Shown: piece after piece, positions 23,210 to 25,151 of the stretch
Layout: each line of letters opens with the position of its first letter
Position numbering within the stretch: the first letter of the stretch is position 1
NCBI GenBank assembly: GCA_964533705.1
Contig: CAZHMN010000041.1
Span: 1-25,151 of the forward strand
Source of the DNA: CAZHMN01 sp964533705
GTDB lineage: Bacteria; Electryoneota; B3-LCP
Length of the DNA stretch: 25,151 bases
Direction: 5' to 3'
Program-made: the position numbers and the translations under genes
The notes under the pieces: generated by a model
Database searches by the model: none
Told to the model about the DNA's origin: nothing
Seen by the model: only the letters and a program-made list of their open reading frames with translations

Positions 23210-23270
23210 TTGCATCGCGGGTTTAATTTACGTATATTTTTTTGACAACCCTAAAAGATTGGAATAATTT
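23210..23270 (+). promoter_or_regulatory. Promoter region of thiC (two candidate sites)
   Basis: Two possible sigma-70-like sites, each with a 17-base spacer: TTGCAT (23210-23215) with TATATT (23233-23238), and TTGACA (23242-23247) with TAATTT (23265-23270). The second has a perfect -35. Either leaves a short leader before the ATG at 23293. The 199-bp gap contains no CTGAGA core or other TPP-riboswitch landmark. Confidence 0.5.
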
Positions 23271-23292
23271 CCCGAACCATCGCGAGGTCGAG

Positions 23293-24588
23293 ATGACACA
23301 ATTAAGCCAGGCGCTCGCTGGGATTATAACCGAAGAGATGCGCGAAGTCGCCGGGCAAGAAAATATGGATCCGGAAGTCCTCCGGCAGAAGATCGCCGCG
23401 GGGCGCGTGGTAATCCCCAAAAATAAAAACCGCGAATTCTTGATTCGCGGCATCGGTGAGGGACTCACGACCAAAGTCAATGCCAATATCGGGACGTCGC
23501 CTGAACACTTCGATATAGAAGAAGAGATTACTAAACTAATGGTCGCCATCGCTTCGGGAACGGACAGCGTCATGGATCTGTCCACCGGGGGCGATCTGGA
23601 CGCCATCCGCAAGGCCATTCTGGAGAAATCCTGCGTCATGGTGGGGACGGTTCCCATTTACGGAGCCGCAGCGAGATTGATGCAGGAAGGCAGACAGATC
23701 GTACAGATGAAGGTGGACGAGCTGTTCGACGAAATCGAGCAGCAGTGCCGGCAGGGCATTGACTACATTACCGTGCATTGCGGGGTAACCCGCCGCTGTC
23801 TGGAAATCCTGGAGAACACCCCCAGAGTAGGCGGTATGGTGAGCAGAGGGGGTTCAATATTGGCGCTGTGGATGAAGCATCACCGCAAGGAGAATCCTCT
23901 CTACGAATATTACGACCGCCTCCTCGACATCGCCTATGAGTACGACGTCACCCTGTCGCTGGGTGATGGCCTGCGGCCGGGAGCTCTGGCCGACGCCGGC
24001 GACCGCCCGCAAATCGAGGAACTGGTCGTACTCGGAGAACTGGCCAGGCGAGCTCGAAATCGGGGTGTGCAAGTGATGATCGAAGGACCGGGACACGTTC
24101 CACTCCAGGACGTCAAATCCCACGTACAGATGGAAAAAACCACCTGCGACGGCGCCCCATTCTACGTCCTGGGCCCGCTGACCACCGACATCGCACCGGG
24201 ATACGACCACATTACTTCTGCTATCGGAGGAGCCATCGCGGCAGCGGCGGGAGCGGATTTTCTCTGCTATGTCACTCCGGCGGAACATCTGCGCCTACCC
24301 ACCGCTGCAGAAGTACGAGAAGGCGTATTCGCCGCCCGTATCGCGGCGCACTCGGGAGACATTGCCAAGGGCATCCCCGGCGCGACTGACCGTGATTTGA
24401 AGATGTCTCAATACCGCCGGGAGTTGAACTGGGAAGGGATGTACGAGATGGCGCTCGATTCCGAATTAGCCCGATCAAAACGGCGCGCCAGCGAAGCCTA
24501 CGACCAAATCGTCTGCACCATGTGCGGCAAGCTCTGCTCCATCAATCTGGGCAAGGTTGGCGAAGAAGAAACCGAAAAAGAGCAGAAA
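23293..24588 (+). CDS. thiC: Phosphomethylpyrimidine synthase ThiC (short form)
   Basis: The 432-residue protein converts aminoimidazole ribotide to the HMP-phosphate of thiamine, as a radical-SAM enzyme. Landmarks are KVNANIGTSP (61-70), MDLSTGGDLDAIRKAIL (94-110), GTVPIYGA (118-125), DYITVHCGVT (157-166), GDGLRPG (224-230), IEGPGHVP (263-270), LGPLTTDIAPGYDHITSAIGG (293-313), CYVTPAEHLRLP (325-336), then the cluster cysteines C408, C411 and C415. The cluster spacing is CX2CX3C, one residue shorter than the CX2CX4C usually quoted. It lacks the long N-terminal extension of E. coli ThiC. The start at 23293 (GAGG five bases upstream) is preferred over an in-frame TTG at 23242, which lies inside the promoter. 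A BzaF-type 5-hydroxybenzimidazole synthase is the main alternative. The coding sequence plus stop ends at 24591. Confidence 0.9.
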
Positions 24589-24630
24589 TAGTTTTGTATA
24601 ACATCCAGGCAACTAACGACGGAGATTTCC

Positions 24631-25151
24631 ATGGTTAGGCTCCGCGAGGATCCGCTTATCACCGAGCTGGACATTAAAGTCCGAATGCGCCACATGGTGC
24701 TGGAAATCGCCCGGGACCTGGGCCGTCAGGAACTCATGGTCGTCGGCATCCTGCGAGGCAGCTTTATGTTCGCCGCTGACCTGGTGCGATTGCTCTACAT
24801 CAACGACATCCACCCGCTGATTGACTTCGTCTTCGTTACCAGTTACGAAGGCACGGAATCGAGTGGTGAGATGAGGCTCTTGAAGGACATGTCGTTGGAA
24901 GTGGACGGCCGCTGGGTGTTGATCGTGGACGACATTCTGGATACTGGCAGAACCTTGAAGTTCGCCCAGGATTACGTGCGGGAAAAGGGCGCCCAGGAGA
25001 TCCACTCCTGCGTCCTCCTGGATAAGCCGTCCCGGCGAGCCGTCGAAGTCAAGGCGGATTATGTGGGCTTTGAAATTGACGACGTGTTCGTGGTCGGTTA
25101 CGGATTAGACTACAACGGGCGTTACCGAGATTTGCCTTACCTGGGTGTATT
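24631..25151 (+). CDS. hpt: Hypoxanthine(-guanine) phosphoribosyltransferase (C-terminus cut by window)
   Basis: Translation from the ATG at 24631 (GGAG six bases upstream) gives 173 residues, nearly the full ~175-180 residues of bacterial Hpt. Motifs are LRGSFMFAADL (41-51), the flexible-loop Ser-Tyr pair (71-72), the PRPP-binding loop VDDILDTGRT (99-108), the purine-recognition segment DKPSRR (131-136) and VGYGLDYNGRYRDLPYLG (155-172). The enzyme salvages hypoxanthine (and guanine) to IMP (and GMP) using PRPP in the cytosol. It follows thiC by 39 bp and may be co-transcribed, though the two pathways are linked only through purine intermediates. The stop codon is outside the window. Confidence 0.95.
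   Translation, partial: MVRLREDPLITELDIKVRMRHMVLEIARDLGRQELMVVGILRGSFMFAADLVRLLYINDIHPLIDFVFVTSYEGTESSGEMRLLKDMSLEVDGRWVLIVDDILDTGRTLKFAQDYVREKGAQEIHSCVLLDKPSRRAVEVKADYVGFEIDDVFVVGYGLDYNGRYRDLPYLGV

Noticed and set aside
1..25151. tRNA genes, rRNA, CRISPR arrays, transposases or attachment-site repeats
   Set aside because: Intergenic spaces are short and I found no cloverleaf, no regularly spaced direct repeats and no transposase-like translation.

Overview
This window looks like part of a chromosome from a diderm (outer-membrane) bacterium, most likely an uncultured lineage of the Fibrobacteres-Chlorobi-Bacteroidetes (FCB) supergroup or one of its candidate-phylum relatives. The evidence is two secreted proteins ending in type IX-like sorting domains (YPNPFN...), a gingipain-family C25 peptidase, a TolC/MacA/MacB-type tripartite exporter and a putative outer-membrane beta-barrel. 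The putative promoters resemble ordinary sigma-70 sites (TTGNNN-17-TATATT), not the Bacteroidetes -7/-33 type. I cannot name a species.

Region 1 (1-7100, minus strand) is a tightly packed operon-like cluster. In transcription order it holds pgsB, pgsC and pgsW-like genes (poly-gamma-glutamate synthesis), a secreted protein made of two copies of a ~105-residue domain, an outer-membrane beta-barrel, a two-TM potassium-channel-like protein with RCK domains, and two GT-B glycosyltransferases, the second cut by the window edge. This is the most interesting part. It looks like a poly-gamma-glutamate (PGA) capsule or polymer locus fitted with its own periplasmic and outer-membrane components, which Gram-positive PGA systems do not need.

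Region 2 (7274-8470, minus) is rpmE (zinc-type L31) followed by a DUF1385/YqhQ membrane protein. Region 3 (8764-13520) is a convergent pair of sorting-domain proteins: a 370-aa secreted protein (+) and a 1180-aa C25 cysteine peptidase (-). Two staggered strong terminators lie between them.

Region 4 (13730-21876, plus) runs through a secreted helical-repeat (TPR-like) protein, a CCA-adding-enzyme/poly(A)-polymerase-like nucleotidyltransferase with HD domain, a Yip1-family membrane protein, then TolC, MacA-like adaptor, ABC ATPase and FtsX/MacB-type permease. The last four genes form a complete tripartite efflux or export system.

Region 5 (22182-25151, plus) holds an M23 (LytM) peptidase behind an AT-rich intergenic region, a strong terminator, thiC (short form, with a CX2CX3C cluster motif) and hypoxanthine phosphoribosyltransferase, cut at the right edge. 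No tRNA, rRNA, CRISPR or insertion sequence was seen.
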